Origin: Orlajensenia flava
Lineage (GTDB): Bacteria; Actinomycetota; Actinomycetes; Actinomycetales; Microbacteriaceae
Length of the DNA: 64,000 bases
Direction of reading: 5' to 3'
Assembly (NCBI RefSeq): GCF_004801905.1
Contig: NZ_SSSN01000009.1
Location: 229,607-293,606 of the forward strand
The notes under the pieces are model-generated. The model ran no database searches. It had not been told where the DNA came from and saw nothing but the letters and a program-made list of their open reading frames with translations. Made by a program: the position numbers and the translations under genes. How positions within the stretch are numbered: position 1 is the stretch's first letter; every line of letters begins with the position of its first letter. Below are positions 25,925-34,254 of this stretch, piece after piece.

Positions 25925-25964
25925 TACCGTCCGGACGGTTGGTTAGCAATCCGGATGGACGGTA
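25925..25964. promoter_or_regulatory. TetR-type operator pair between MFS and TetR genes
   Basis: Perfect 14-bp palindrome ACCGTCCGGACGGT at 25926-25939, plus an inverted partner TACCGTCC (25925-25932)/GGACGGTA (25957-25964). The site lies in the 61-bp gap between the divergent starts, overlapping both presumed promoters. Confidence 0.7.
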
Positions 25965-25975
25965 GGCTGGGGCTG

Positions 25976-26554
25976 ATGGAACCGACCCGGCTGCAACGCA
26001 ACCCCGACCGCACGCGGCGTGCACTGCTCGACGCGGCCGCCCGATTGGTCGTCCACCAAGGCACGTCGGTGAGCCTCGAGGTGCTGGCACGGGAGGCCGG
26101 CGTCTCGAAGGGCGGCCTGCTGCACCACTTCAAGAGCAAGGAATCGTTGTTCGAGGAGCTCGCGGACGATCTCAACGAGTCGTTCGTGGACGCGGTCCGT
26201 CGCAACACCGATCCGGCTGACACCGCGCCCGGCAGCCTGATGCGCGCCTACGTCAAGGCGACCTTCGACGACCTGGTGGAGTTCGGCTACGCGCGCGACC
26301 ACGCCATCCTGTGGGCTGCCCTCGGCACGATTCCGGGCGTGGCCGAGCGCTGTCAGGCGGATGCCGCGCGCTGGGACGCCGCGCTCGCCGATGACGGACT
26401 CGACCCGCAACGGGTGCTTCTCATCTCGCGGACGGCGGACGGCCTAGCGCTGGCGGCACTGTTCGAGGCGCCGTCCACCTCGGCCCAACTCGACAGTTAC
26501 AAAGCCCTGCTCCTCGCACTCACCGAGCAAAGCGGGCCGCTCGTCGAGGTCTGA
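25976..26554 (+). CDS. TetR-family repressor of the adjacent MFS pump
   Basis: 192 residues from ATG 25976. The N-terminal HTH (RRALLDAAARLVVHQGTSVSL, then REAGVSKGGLLHHFKSKESLFEEL) is typical. The C-terminal domain resembles the TetR_C_33/AcrR type with helices around ARDHAILWAALGTIPGV. By position and operator it most likely represses the divergent MFS gene and is released by a pump substrate. Confidence 0.9.
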   Translation: MEPTRLQRNPDRTRRALLDAAARLVVHQGTSVSLEVLAREAGVSKGGLLHHFKSKESLFEELADDLNESFVDAVRRNTDPADTAPGSLMRAYVKATFDDLVEFGYARDHAILWAALGTIPGVAERCQADAARWDAALADDGLDPQRVLLISRTADGLALAALFEAPSTSAQLDSYKALLLALTEQSGPLVEV

Positions 26555-26564
26555 GGAAGGCGCC

Positions 26565-27047
26565 TCAGGCGGGGAGGTTGGCCTCGATGGCCTCGATGAT
26601 CTCGGGAGCGTCCGGGACAGTCCTCGGCCGGAATCGCTTGATCTCGCCATCCGGAAGCACGAGGAACTTCTCGAAGTTCCACATCACCTTGCCGGCCTTG
26701 CCGCCGGCGTCCTGGGCCTTCTTCAGCTCCGTGTAGAGCGGGTGCTCCTTGCGACCGTTCACGCGGACGCGATCGAAGATGGGGAACGTGACGCCCCACG
26801 TCGTCGAGCAGTACTCGGAGATCGCCTCATTGCTCGAGAGCTCCTGAAGGAACTGGTTGCTCGGAAAGCCCAGCACCGTGAAGCCGCGGTCTCCGTAGGT
26901 GCGCTGCAACTGCTCGAGCGTCTCGTACTGCGGAGCAAGGCCGCACCGTGATGCCACGTTGACGATGAGCACCACCTTGTCGCGGTAAGGGGCGAGCGTG
27001 GTCTCGGTTCCGTCCATGGTCTGGATCGGGATGTCGTCGATGAGCAT
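26565..27047 (-). CDS. Glutathione peroxidase-family thiol peroxidase
   Basis: 160 residues, normal for the non-selenium GPx family. The peroxidatic Cys is in NVASRCGLAPQY (Cys35), with GFPSNQF (Gln in the catalytic tetrad) and WNFEKFLV (Trp/Asn). A second Cys in SEYCSTTWGVTFP replaces a resolving thiol. In actinobacteria such enzymes reduce H2O2 and lipid peroxides using thioredoxin rather than glutathione. It is convergent with the TetR gene, with a 10-bp gap. Confidence 0.91.
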   Translation of the reverse strand: MLIDDIPIQTMDGTETTLAPYRDKVVLIVNVASRCGLAPQYETLEQLQRTYGDRGFTVLGFPSNQFLQELSSNEAISEYCSTTWGVTFPIFDRVRVNGRKEHPLYTELKKAQDAGGKAGKVMWNFEKFLVLPDGEIKRFRPRTVPDAPEIIEAIEANLPA

Positions 27048-27166
27048 GTTTCAGACAACCGCGCGGCCCGACCACGCATTCCCGGGGTCCGGCATCCGAT
27101 CGTCCTCGATGCCCCGCTCATCGCCCGACGTCCCGCTAGTGTCGGTGCGTGCGGAGAGAAAACACC

Positions 27167-29299
27167 ATGCAGGACGGCGCGCAAGTGCTCCACCTTCGCA
27201 ACGGCGGAACCAGCCTCGTCCTCGACCTCTCGGCCGCCGGGATGCCTGCGTTCGTCCATTGGGGCGCAGACCTCGGCGACCTGTCCGATTCCGAGCTCGC
27301 GGGCCTCGTTTCGGCCTCCCTCGTGCAACGGGTCTCCGGCGGACTCGACCATCCCGCCCGCCTGAGCATCCTCCCGAGCGAGGCGTATGGCTGGCAGGGT
27401 TCCCCCGGCCTCGTCGGCTCACGAGCGGGCCGGGACTTCTCGCCTGCTTTCGTGACGACCGCTGTCGAAACGGATGCCGCATCCGTCGTTGTCAGCGGGC
27501 TCGACCCGGCGGCGGGCCTCGAGTTGAACGCCGAGCTCTCGCTCGACGGGTCCGGCACCCTGTTGCAACGCCTGCGAGTGCGCAACGCCGGCGAGGACGA
27601 CTATGAACTCGAGCGCCTCTCGGCCACCCTGCCGCTGCCGTCCAGTGCCCGCGAGATCCTCGACACGAGCGGGCGTCACCTGCGGGAGCGCATGCCGCAG
27701 CGGCATCCGTTCGTCATGGGCTCGCACGTTCGCGAGAGCCGAAAGGGTCGCCCCGGGGCCGACTCCACACTCTTCCTCACGGTCGGGACACCCGGGTTCG
27801 GCTTCGAGCGTGGGCTGGTGCACGGAGCCCACCTGGCCTGGAGCGGCAACCACCGAATGCTCGTGGAGCGTCAGGTCACCGGTGCCGCGATCCTGCAGGG
27901 CGGCGAATTGCTCGCCCCGGGCGAGGTGCGATTGAAGCCCGGCGAGAGCTACCTCTCTCCCCCGCTCATCGCCTCGTGGGGCGACGGCCTCAACGCGTTC
28001 ACGGCTCGGCTGCACGCCCACGTCCGCGCGCGACCGAGTCATCCGCGCTCGCCTCGGCCCGTCACGCTCAACACCTGGGAGGCCGTGTACTTCGCCCACG
28101 ACCTCGACGGGCTGCGCGACCTCGCATCCGTCGGCGCCCGGGTCGGCGTCGAGCGATTCGTGCTCGACGACGGCTGGTTCCGCGGGCGACGCGACGACCG
28201 AGCGGGGCTCGGCGACTGGTTCGTCGATGAGGCGATCTGGCCGCATGGACTCGATCCGCTCATCGAACACGTGCACGGCCTCGATATGCAATTCGGCCTC
28301 TGGGTCGAGCCCGAGATGGTCAACGACGACTCCGACCTCGCGCGGGCGCACCCCGAGTGGGTCCTGCAGACGGGTGACCGGATGCCGATTGAAGGGCGCC
28401 AGCAGCAGGTGCTCGACCTCTCGCACGCGGGCGCATACGCCTACGTCCGCGAACGGATGCTCGCGCTCCTCGCGGATCACTCGATCGACTACCTCAAGTG
28501 GGATCACAACCGTGACCTGATCGACGCCGGGAGCACCATCACCGGACGAGCGGCCGTGCACGACAACGTCGAGGCGCTCTATCGACTGCTCGACGATCTG
28601 AAGGCTGCGCATCCCGGCCTCGAAATCGAGAGCTGCGCCTCGGGAGGGGCACGCGTCGACCTCGGCATCCTGGCGCACACCGACCGCATCTGGACGAGCG
28701 ACTGCATCGACCCGCTCGAGCGCCTCCCCATCCAGAAGTACACCGGTGTCGTGGTGCCCTACGAGCTGATGGGGGCACACGTCGGAGGCACGGTCTCGCA
28801 CTCCACCGGGCGCACATCGACCCTTCCGCTTCGCTCCGCGACCGCGTTGTTCGGCCACTTCGGCATCGAGTCCGACCTGCGCACGTTCAGCGAGCCGGAA
28901 CTGGACGCCTTGGCCGCGTGGGTCGGCTATCACCAGCGCCACCGCGCGATGTTCCACACGGGGACCGCGGTGCACGCCGAGCTCGACGATGACACCGGCG
29001 ACCTGCGCGGCGTGGTAGCGGAGGACCTTTCGCGAGCCGTCTTCGTCTTCACCCAGGTGCGGTCGAGCGACACCTACCCGCCAGCACCGCTGCGCTTTCC
29101 CGGGCTCGACGACGACATCGTCTATCGCGTGGGTATCCCGGTCGAACCGGCATCCGACCCCATCGCCGGCCAGTCCGCGCTCGAGTGGGCGCAGTCGGGC
29201 GTCGAACTGTCGGGTCGGGTGCTGCGCACCGTCGGCGTCGCCGCGCCCGTGTTGTTCCCTCAGCACTGCATCGTCATCGAAATGGCCGCCATCGACTGA
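27167..29299 (+). CDS. GH36 alpha-galactosidase
   Basis: 710 residues from ATG 27167, with GGAGAG upstream. N-terminal beta-sandwich, then the TIM barrel: FVLDDGWFRGRRDDR, LDMQFGLWVEPEMVN, DYLKWDHNRD with the nucleophile Asp, and SCASGGARVDLGIL ... WTSDCIDPLERL with the acid/base Asp. The length and motifs fit GH36 (clan GH-D) enzymes that release alpha-galactose from raffinose-family sugars or galactomannan. No signal peptide is present, so it works on imported oligosaccharides. There is no adjacent transporter; uptake must come from elsewhere. Confidence 0.92.
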   Translation: MQDGAQVLHLRNGGTSLVLDLSAAGMPAFVHWGADLGDLSDSELAGLVSASLVQRVSGGLDHPARLSILPSEAYGWQGSPGLVGSRAGRDFSPAFVTTAVETDAASVVVSGLDPAAGLELNAELSLDGSGTLLQRLRVRNAGEDDYELERLSATLPLPSSAREILDTSGRHLRERMPQRHPFVMGSHVRESRKGRPGADSTLFLTVGTPGFGFERGLVHGAHLAWSGNHRMLVERQVTGAAILQGGELLAPGEVRLKPGESYLSPPLIASWGDGLNAFTARLHAHVRARPSHPRSPRPVTLNTWEAVYFAHDLDGLRDLASVGARVGVERFVLDDGWFRGRRDDRAGLGDWFVDEAIWPHGLDPLIEHVHGLDMQFGLWVEPEMVNDDSDLARAHPEWVLQTGDRMPIEGRQQQVLDLSHAGAYAYVRERMLALLADHSIDYLKWDHNRDLIDAGSTITGRAAVHDNVEALYRLLDDLKAAHPGLEIESCASGGARVDLGILAHTDRIWTSDCIDPLERLPIQKYTGVVVPYELMGAHVGGTVSHSTGRTSTLPLRSATALFGHFGIESDLRTFSEPELDALAAWVGYHQRHRAMFHTGTAVHAELDDDTGDLRGVVAEDLSRAVFVFTQVRSSDTYPPAPLRFPGLDDDIVYRVGIPVEPASDPIAGQSALEWAQSGVELSGRVLRTVGVAAPVLFPQHCIVIEMAAID

Positions 29300-29368
29300 G
29301 CGGCCCACGTGAGTCAGTCGTGGGGAACGTCAGTGGGCATATCGAGACCGAGTCGGGATACTGGGCTC

Positions 29369-29554
29369 ATGGATGAAGACGACGTTACTGAACTGTCGCT
29401 GTTTGCCGGAGGCGTCTACCTGGTGGAGCTGTCCTCAGGGAGGCACGTCTCCGATAAGCGGCGGGTCCCCCTCCGGGCGAGTGTCGATGAGAAGACCGGT
29501 GAGGTGCGGCTGTTCGTCGACCCGGAGAGCCTGAGCCGCCTGCAGGATCGCTGA
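29369..29554 (+). CDS. Small hypothetical protein
   Basis: 61 residues from ATG 29369. Highly charged, with an acidic start (MDEDDVTELSLFAGGVYL) and an alternating strand pattern (ASVDEKTGEVRLFVDPESL). The codon bias, GC-rich third positions and clean stop argue it is coding. I recognise no family. It lies just downstream of the GH36 gene, 69 bp past its stop. Confidence 0.5.
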   Translation: MDEDDVTELSLFAGGVYLVELSSGRHVSDKRRVPLRASVDEKTGEVRLFVDPESLSRLQDR

Positions 29555-29590
29555 GATCCTCGCCACACCGGCCCGGAAGATGATCTGCCC

Positions 29591-29788
29591 CTATTCAGGG
29601 TCCGCCGAGCGGTGCTTCGCCCTTTTACGCCGAACCCGCCCGGCGTACCGGGCGGCCGCCGACGTCGCCTCGTACTGCTCATCGTCTCCGCGCAGCATCT
29701 CAGCCCGCCACCACCGGACCATCAGCGGCACCGACAGCACCACGCCGATGGCGACACACCAACCCATGAACGCTCCGATGAACTCCAC
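29591..29788 (-). CDS. Small membrane protein, hypothetical
   Basis: 65 residues: one hydrophobic segment near residues 5-25 (GAFMGWCVAIGVVLSVPLMV) followed by a WWRAEMLRGDD turn and a basic tail (GRVRRKRAKHRS). It is convergent with the 61-residue gene. No recognised family. Confidence 0.5.
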   Translation of the reverse strand: MEFIGAFMGWCVAIGVVLSVPLMVRWWRAEMLRGDDEQYEATSAAARYAGRVRRKRAKHRSADPE

Positions 29789-29875
29789 GCGTCGCTGGCT
29801 CCCTCTGGCCCTGTGAATGTACGCCCGCGGTCGGTTGACGGGTGACAGTCTGAATAGAAGCTACTGGAGGGGTTC

Positions 29876-30094
29876 ATGCGTTCGCTCGAGATCCCGCTAC
29901 GGGCCGACGCCGACACGACGTTGCTGGCTGACGTCGCTGAACGCAACAGCGCTGAGCTCCTGATGCGCATGGGTACCGGGCGGGCGGTGGACACCGTCGT
30001 CCCGCGCGTTACAGCGTGGTCGTCAGTACCCCGCCATCCGCGCGCACGGCCGCGCCGTTGGTGGCCGAGGCAAGCGGGCTGGCGAGGTAGGTGA
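29876..30094 (+). pseudogene. Possible truncated gene running into the SDR gene
   Basis: A strong GGAGGGG site precedes ATG 29876. The first about 45 codons have normal high-GC third positions and a helical pattern (LLADVAERNSAELLMRMG). The frame then enters the antisense of the SDR gene and becomes Arg/Pro/Trp-rich, as expected of a shadow. It looks like the 5' stub of a lost gene joined to the SDR's 3' end; no family recognised. Confidence 0.35.
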
Positions 30095-30800
30095 CGAGGG
30101 TCGCGATCTCGGTGGGTTCGATGAACCGCTCGAGCAGGGAGCTGCGGTTCTGCCCGATGATGATGTCCTTCATCGCTTCGGCCGGCATCGACTGGTTCTC
30201 GGCGACCGCCGTGATCGTCGCGGCCACCCCGTCGGAATAGGTCGGACCACCGAGCACCGTATTGACGGTGACGGATGTGCCGCGGGTCAGCTTCGCGATG
30301 CCGTTGCTGAGAGCGATCATGGCGGCCTTCGTCACTCCGTAATGCACCATGTCGGCCGGCACGTTCACGCCCGATTCGCTGCTGATGAAGACGATGCGTC
30401 CCCAGTTGCGTTGCAACATTCCGGTGAGGACGTGCCGGGAAAGGCGTACCCCGCTCATGACGTTGACGTCGAAATAGCGTGACCACTCCTCGTCGGCGAG
30501 CGACGCGAACTCGGCGAGACCGAACAGTCCGACATTATTGACCAGGATGTCGATGTCGCCGAGCGAATCCAGCAGCTCCGACACCTCGCCGGGCTTGGCG
30601 AAGTCCGCCACGAGACCTCTCGGGTTTGCACCCGGGTGATCCTTACGGAGCCGATCAATGGCAGCGTCCACCCGGTGCGGGTATCGCCCGTTGACAGTCA
30701 CCTCCACGCCCTCGCCAGCGAGCGCCGACGCGATCGCGTACCCGATTCCCTGACTCGACCCGCTCACGAAAGCGGTCTTACCCTGCAGGCGCATGTCCAT
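30009..30800 (-). CDS. Short-chain dehydrogenase/reductase
   Basis: 263 residues from ATG 30800 (GGAAG upstream). Rossmann motif GSSQGIG near residue 15, DILVNNVG, catalytic Ser in FISSESGV, and Y-x3-K as HYGVTKAA, all SDR-typical. It is a cytosolic NAD(P)-dependent oxidoreductase; the substrate is unknown. It is divergent from a MarR regulator, with two dyads between them, so its expression is probably repressed by that protein and induced by its ligand. Confidence 0.9.
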   Translation of the reverse strand: MDMRLQGKTAFVSGSSQGIGYAIASALAGEGVEVTVNGRYPHRVDAAIDRLRKDHPGANPRGLVADFAKPGEVSELLDSLGDIDILVNNVGLFGLAEFASLADEEWSRYFDVNVMSGVRLSRHVLTGMLQRNWGRIVFISSESGVNVPADMVHYGVTKAAMIALSNGIAKLTRGTSVTVNTVLGGPTYSDGVAATITAVAENQSMPAEAMKDIIIGQNRSSLLERFIEPTEIATLVTYLASPLASATNGAAVRADGGVLTTTL

Positions 30801-30835
30801 ACTTCTTCCATCCGTGACGATCGAGCCGTTGATTC

Positions 30836-30885
30836 ACTTGCTTAGGCAAGTTATTCCAAGGATCCATGACTTGCGTAGACAAGTC
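30836..30885. promoter_or_regulatory. Two MarR-type operators between SDR and MarR genes
   Basis: ACTTGC-TTAG-GCAAGT (30836-30851) and GACTTG-CGTAGA-CAAGTC (30868-30885) share CTTG/CAAG cores with 33 bp between centres, about three helical turns. They lie between the divergent starts. Confidence 0.72.
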
Positions 30886-30922
30886 AACTCGAGAGAGAAC
30901 GCTCGAGAGACGACCTAGACTC

Positions 30923-31438
30923 ATGGTCATGACAGAACCGCCCACTCGCACCGAGATGAGCGCTGACGACCTCACCGTATGGTCATCCGTTGCGACGATG
31001 CTGGAGCGGCTTCCCGCAGCCCTCGACTCTCAACTGCAACGCGACAGCGGTCTGACCCACTTCGAGTACGGAGTCCTCTACGCACTCGACGCCGCTCCCG
31101 ATCGCACACTACGCCTCAGCACCATTGCCGACTATGCGAGCTGCACGCTGTCCCGCCTCTCGCGCGCGGTGTCGCGAATGGAATCGAGAGGGTGGGTCGA
31201 GCGTGTGATCGACCCACGCGACGGGCGGTTCACGCTGGGCGTCCTCACAGCCCAGGGCCATGACAAGGTCGCCGATTCGACGCCTGGTCACAACGCTCTG
31301 GTGCACAGCCTCGTCTTCGACGTCCTCACCCGCAATCAAGCCACGCAGCTGGGGATCGCCAGCCGAAAGATCTCGACCGCCATCGGTCGCGAGAAGACCT
31401 GGACCCCGCCGATGAACCCGGAAAACGAAGAGGCTTAG
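30923..31438 (+). CDS. MarR-family regulator
   Basis: 171 residues from ATG 30923 (ATG 30929 is also possible). The winged helix is clear: LRLSTIADYASCTLSRLSRAVSRMESRGWVERV, then DPRDGRFTLGVLTAQG as the wing. Starts further upstream (30866) would put the operators inside the gene, so they are rejected. It presumably controls the divergent SDR gene. Confidence 0.88.
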   Translation: MVMTEPPTRTEMSADDLTVWSSVATMLERLPAALDSQLQRDSGLTHFEYGVLYALDAAPDRTLRLSTIADYASCTLSRLSRAVSRMESRGWVERVIDPRDGRFTLGVLTAQGHDKVADSTPGHNALVHSLVFDVLTRNQATQLGIASRKISTAIGREKTWTPPMNPENEEA

Positions 31439-31520
31439 CCACCACCTCGAGGCGCTCGAGCCCGTGAGCTCTCGACCACTTGGGTGCGGCTTCTCGACCG
31501 CAGGGAGGTCGCGGACGTCG

Positions 31521-32246
31521 TCAGCCGCCGATCGTGGAGACCAGCACGCCTCCCTCGGTGCGTTGCACCCGCCAAACGCTGCCGCTGCCCTCGACCTGGA
31601 GCCCGCCTTCACCGATGATCAGATTCGTGCGCTCGTCGATGCCGAGTCCGCCGGCGACCATCCCGCATTCGACGGCGGCGACCAGCCGGGACAGCATGCC
31701 GCGCTGTGCCACATGCACCTCGATGGCCACGTCGACGAGGCCGATACCGGTCTCGATCTCCAGCTCTTCGCCTGGATCGTCAGGGTCCTCAGGGGAGACG
31801 ACCACACCGCGGATGCGCGACGCGCCTCCGAGCGAGCCCTTCGCCGCGATCATCGCGCCGGCCGAGACCCCGAGGTACGGCACTCCGTCAGCAACCAGCC
31901 GGCGTATTTCCCCGAACACCGGCTCGAGCCCGGCGCGCACCTCCTCGACGATGCCGCCCCCCACCGCGATGCCGTCGACGTCGGCGAGCGCACCGAGCCC
32001 GACGTGCTCGGTGGATCGACCCGCGGTCAGGTGCACCTCGATCGCAGATCCCGATCCGGCCGCTGTGAGGAGCTCGCCGAGCGCTGCCGCCTTCTCCTCA
32101 GCCTCGGGGTGCAGTGAGATCACGGCAACGCGTGCCTGCGCGCGGCCGGCGTGACGCGCACGCAGCGTCGCCTCTGCGACGAATGACGCGTGGAGCGGAG
32201 CATCCGCAACCGTGGTCGCGCCGCCGCCGATGAGGTGCACGCTCAC
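31521..32246 (-). CDS. Peptidase S51 (cyanophycinase-like) protein
   Basis: 241 residues from GTG 32246. The fold and the nucleophile elbow LGVSAGAMIA (Ser near residue 128) and the IDERTNLII-type stretch near 210 match the S51 family of serine peptidases, which cleave Asp-Xaa or cyanophycin dipeptides. An IAVGGGI motif precedes. Its start overlaps the stop of a short upstream frame by GTGA, suggesting translational coupling. No cyanophycin synthetase is visible, so a dipeptidase role is more likely. Confidence 0.85.
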   Translation of the reverse strand: MSVHLIGGGATTVADAPLHASFVAEATLRARHAGRAQARVAVISLHPEAEEKAAALGELLTAAGSGSAIEVHLTAGRSTEHVGLGALADVDGIAVGGGIVEEVRAGLEPVFGEIRRLVADGVPYLGVSAGAMIAAKGSLGGASRIRGVVVSPEDPDDPGEELEIETGIGLVDVAIEVHVAQRGMLSRLVAAVECGMVAGGLGIDERTNLIIGEGGLQVEGSGSVWRVQRTEGGVLVSTIGG

Positions 32247-32368
32247 GCGGCACCAACCCCAGATACGACGGTAGGCGATCGTGCCGCGTCGCCGAACTGG
32301 TCTTGAGCGGGGACGTCGCGCCGGATCGAGTCGACGTCCCTGGCCGCGTCTTTCGCACTGAGGGTCAT
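32243..32368 (-). CDS. Possible 41-residue upstream coupled protein
   Basis: A frame from ATG 32368 encodes 41 residues (starting MTLSAKDAARDVDSI) and ends at TGA 32245-32243, overlapping the S51 gene's GTG start. Third positions are GC-rich. No clear ribosome site precedes the ATG. It may be a coupling leader or a remnant, and I do not recognise it. Confidence 0.35.
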   Translation of the reverse strand: MTLSAKDAARDVDSIRRDVPAQDQFGDAARSPTVVSGVGAA

Positions 32369-32449
32369 GCGAAGAGGCTACTCGCGAGGAGCCTGGGCGG
32401 TGTTAGGCCCGGGGTCTTACTCACTCGGGCGGGCGGGCGCCGTTACCGT

Positions 32450-32791
32450 ATGAATGTGGTGGACCGTGAACAGGACTCACCGGCCGAGCCGGCCGACAGC
32501 GAGCGGTGGCTGACGATAGGCGGTCGACGATGGCGCCGTACCGATCCTTCGCTACCCGATGACCTCGTGCGCGCCCTGAAGTCGCACCTGGGACGCGGTA
32601 GGTCCGGCGTCAGGAGCGCGAAACTCAAGAACGACGACGGCGCGACGGCGTCAGCGCGGGTTCGGGTAGGCCTCGCGAAGAGAGGGCTGGGAGAGCGGGG
32701 GCCGTACTGGTGGGACGAGCCTGAGGAGACGCGACTGGAGCGAGCGCGCGACGCATTGCGGCAACTCGAAGCGCTCGACAGCGCGAACTGA
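32450..32791 (+). CDS. Small conserved hypothetical protein (WLTIGGRRWRRTDP type)
   Basis: 113 residues from ATG 32450. SERWLTIGGRRWRRTDPSLPDD at the start and a later AKRGLGERGPYWWDEP are features of small Microbacteriaceae proteins sometimes mislabelled as Tol biopolymer transporter. The protein is basic and soluble, so that label is unsupported. No function can be assigned. Confidence 0.65.
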   Translation: MNVVDREQDSPAEPADSERWLTIGGRRWRRTDPSLPDDLVRALKSHLGRGRSGVRSAKLKNDDGATASARVRVGLAKRGLGERGPYWWDEPEETRLERARDALRQLEALDSAN

Positions 32792-32878
32792 TCACTGACG
32801 CCCTTGCAAACAGGGCTCGACTCCGTCAGTGTCTCGAGGCTCAGGGACCGTGTCGGTGGTGGGGGTTATGGTGCGGCT

Positions 32879-33235
32879 GTGGGGTATTTGCAGTACGGCG
32901 GCCGGTCGATCGTGTTCAGTTTCGATGACCGGACTTTGGCGCACCTGCAGGTGGTGTTCAGTGCGAAGCTGCGCCGGAAGGAGTCATTCTTCTTCCATTG
33001 GGACGCGGAGTATCAGGGCCGGTCGGTGTGGATCACGCCGAAGGTGCCGATGGTGTTCGTGTTCGAGGGGTCGAGGGCGCCGACGCTGAACGCGGCTTGG
33101 ATCGCCGAGCTCGTCGAGAGTTCGTACAGTTCGAACGGGCTCACCCTCCACGATGAGCCGCGGGAGTCTGCGATCCCATCCGAGCGCGCTGGCAAGGTCT
33201 CGGGATCAGCTCGGGCGCGCCGGCCCGTTGGGTAA
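32879..33235 (+). CDS. DUF7882-like small protein
   Basis: 118 residues from GTG 32879 (in-frame TTG-type starts upstream are less likely). The pattern YLQYGGRSIVFSFDDRTLAHLQVVFSAKLRRKESFFFHW and WITPKVPMVFVFEG, then LNAAWIAELVESSYSSNGL, matches small proteins I recall as conserved across Microbacteriaceae and misannotated as ATP-dependent DNA ligase; no ligase motif is present. It has a compact alpha/beta pattern. The gene adjoins a BLUF photoreceptor. Confidence 0.7.
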   Translation: MGYLQYGGRSIVFSFDDRTLAHLQVVFSAKLRRKESFFFHWDAEYQGRSVWITPKVPMVFVFEGSRAPTLNAAWIAELVESSYSSNGLTLHDEPRESAIPSERAGKVSGSARARRPVG

Positions 33236-33292
33236 CTGCACCACAGAGGCACTTGCGTCGGAGGGCGCTTGGATCGGGAGGAGAATGGGGTG

Positions 33293-33754
33293 ATGGGATC
33301 TTCTGCTGACGGACTGCTCTCGGTCGTCTACTCCAGCACCGCAACGAACGCGATGAGCGGGGCCGACTTGGAGGGGCTGTTGGCGGTCTCCCGCGAGACG
33401 AACGCCCGGACCGACGTGACGGGGATGCTGCTGCACCGGAGCGGACGCTTCATACAGGTTCTCGAGGGACCGGCGTCGAGCGTGCTGGACCGCATGTCCC
33501 ACATCACCGCCGACAGCCGGCATCGCGACATTCGGACCCTGATCGAAGAACCCATCCAGGAGCGCCAGTTCCCGGAGTGGACCATGGGCTACACCACCGG
33601 ATCGACCTCGGATGGTGCAGCCATTCCCGGCTACCGAGCGACCTTCGATGACCTGACCGTCGAGGAGGAGCCGGACTCGACCACGATCAGGGCGCTCCGG
33701 GAACTCATCCGCTGGTACACCACGCCGTCACGCTCGGACACCGGCCGTAGATAA
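33293..33754 (+). CDS. BLUF-domain blue-light photoreceptor
   Basis: 153 residues from ATG 33293 with GGAGGAG about nine bases upstream. A BLUF domain binds FAD and senses blue light. Essential residues are present: Tyr13 in VVYSSTA, Asn37 in RETNARTDVTGM, and Gln55 in FIQVLEGP, in the order Tyr-Asn-Gln as in AppA. The conserved W at about 96 (PEWTMGY) is also there. After about residue 100 only a short C-terminal extension remains and no output domain is fused, so it is a short BLUF protein that must signal by partner binding. Confidence 0.9.
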   Translation: MGSSADGLLSVVYSSTATNAMSGADLEGLLAVSRETNARTDVTGMLLHRSGRFIQVLEGPASSVLDRMSHITADSRHRDIRTLIEEPIQERQFPEWTMGYTTGSTSDGAAIPGYRATFDDLTVEEEPDSTTIRALRELIRWYTTPSRSDTGRR

Positions 33755-33801
33755 CGCGCCCGCGTCCAGGAGGCGGCGAGGTGAAGAACTCGCCTCTCCT
33801 G

Positions 33802-34137
33802 TCAGATCCAGTCGAGTTCATTGAAATGTTCGACGGTGGGCGTCGGACCGGGCCGTCGGCCCTGAAGTTCGGCGAGTCGCGTGCGGAGCGTGTCGGCGAG
33901 CTCGCCTGCGTCCAGCGAGTCGTCGGCTTCTTCGTCGCACGGAGTTGCCAGCACGTCGTTGCCGAGACCGACCACCATCTCCGCCACTGGGTTCTCGCCC
34001 GCTCCGTCCAGTCGAATAGGAACGGTGATCGCCTCGGCGATGTTTCTTTTCGCAAGCAAGGCCGAGATCTGCACCACGAGCGACCCGATCTCATCCGACG
34101 TGCACACGGTTCGGCCAGCGTAAGCGATCTCTTTCAC
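33802..34137 (-). CDS. Small hypothetical protein
   Basis: 111 residues from GTG 34137; alternative in-frame TTG 34164 or GTG 34152 starts cannot be excluded. It begins VKEIAYAGRTVCTSDEIGSLV and continues with ITVPIRLDGAGENPVAEMVVGLG, which suggests a small alpha/beta protein. Third codon positions are GC-rich. The C-terminus is hydrophilic. I recall similar small Microbacteriaceae proteins but can name no function. Confidence 0.6.
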   Translation of the reverse strand: MKEIAYAGRTVCTSDEIGSLVVQISALLAKRNIAEAITVPIRLDGAGENPVAEMVVGLGNDVLATPCDEEADDSLDAGELADTLRTRLAELQGRRPGPTPTVEHFNELDWI

Positions 34138-34254
34138 CGCTATAGCCTGCACTACTGACAGCAACGAGCCGCAGGGGTTGCCAAGCTGGACCCCGCGACA
34201 GTGCGAGCCACTGCTATAACGCAGGCTTCCGCGACCGTCCCCACTCGACCCCCG

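Noticed and set aside
27419-29308. Minus-strand frame of about 630 codons
   Set aside because: Antisense of the alpha-galactosidase, which has clear catalytic motifs.
32879-33235. ATP-dependent DNA ligase label for the DUF7882-like gene
   Set aside because: Too short and no ligase KxDG motif; the label seems to be a propagated misannotation.
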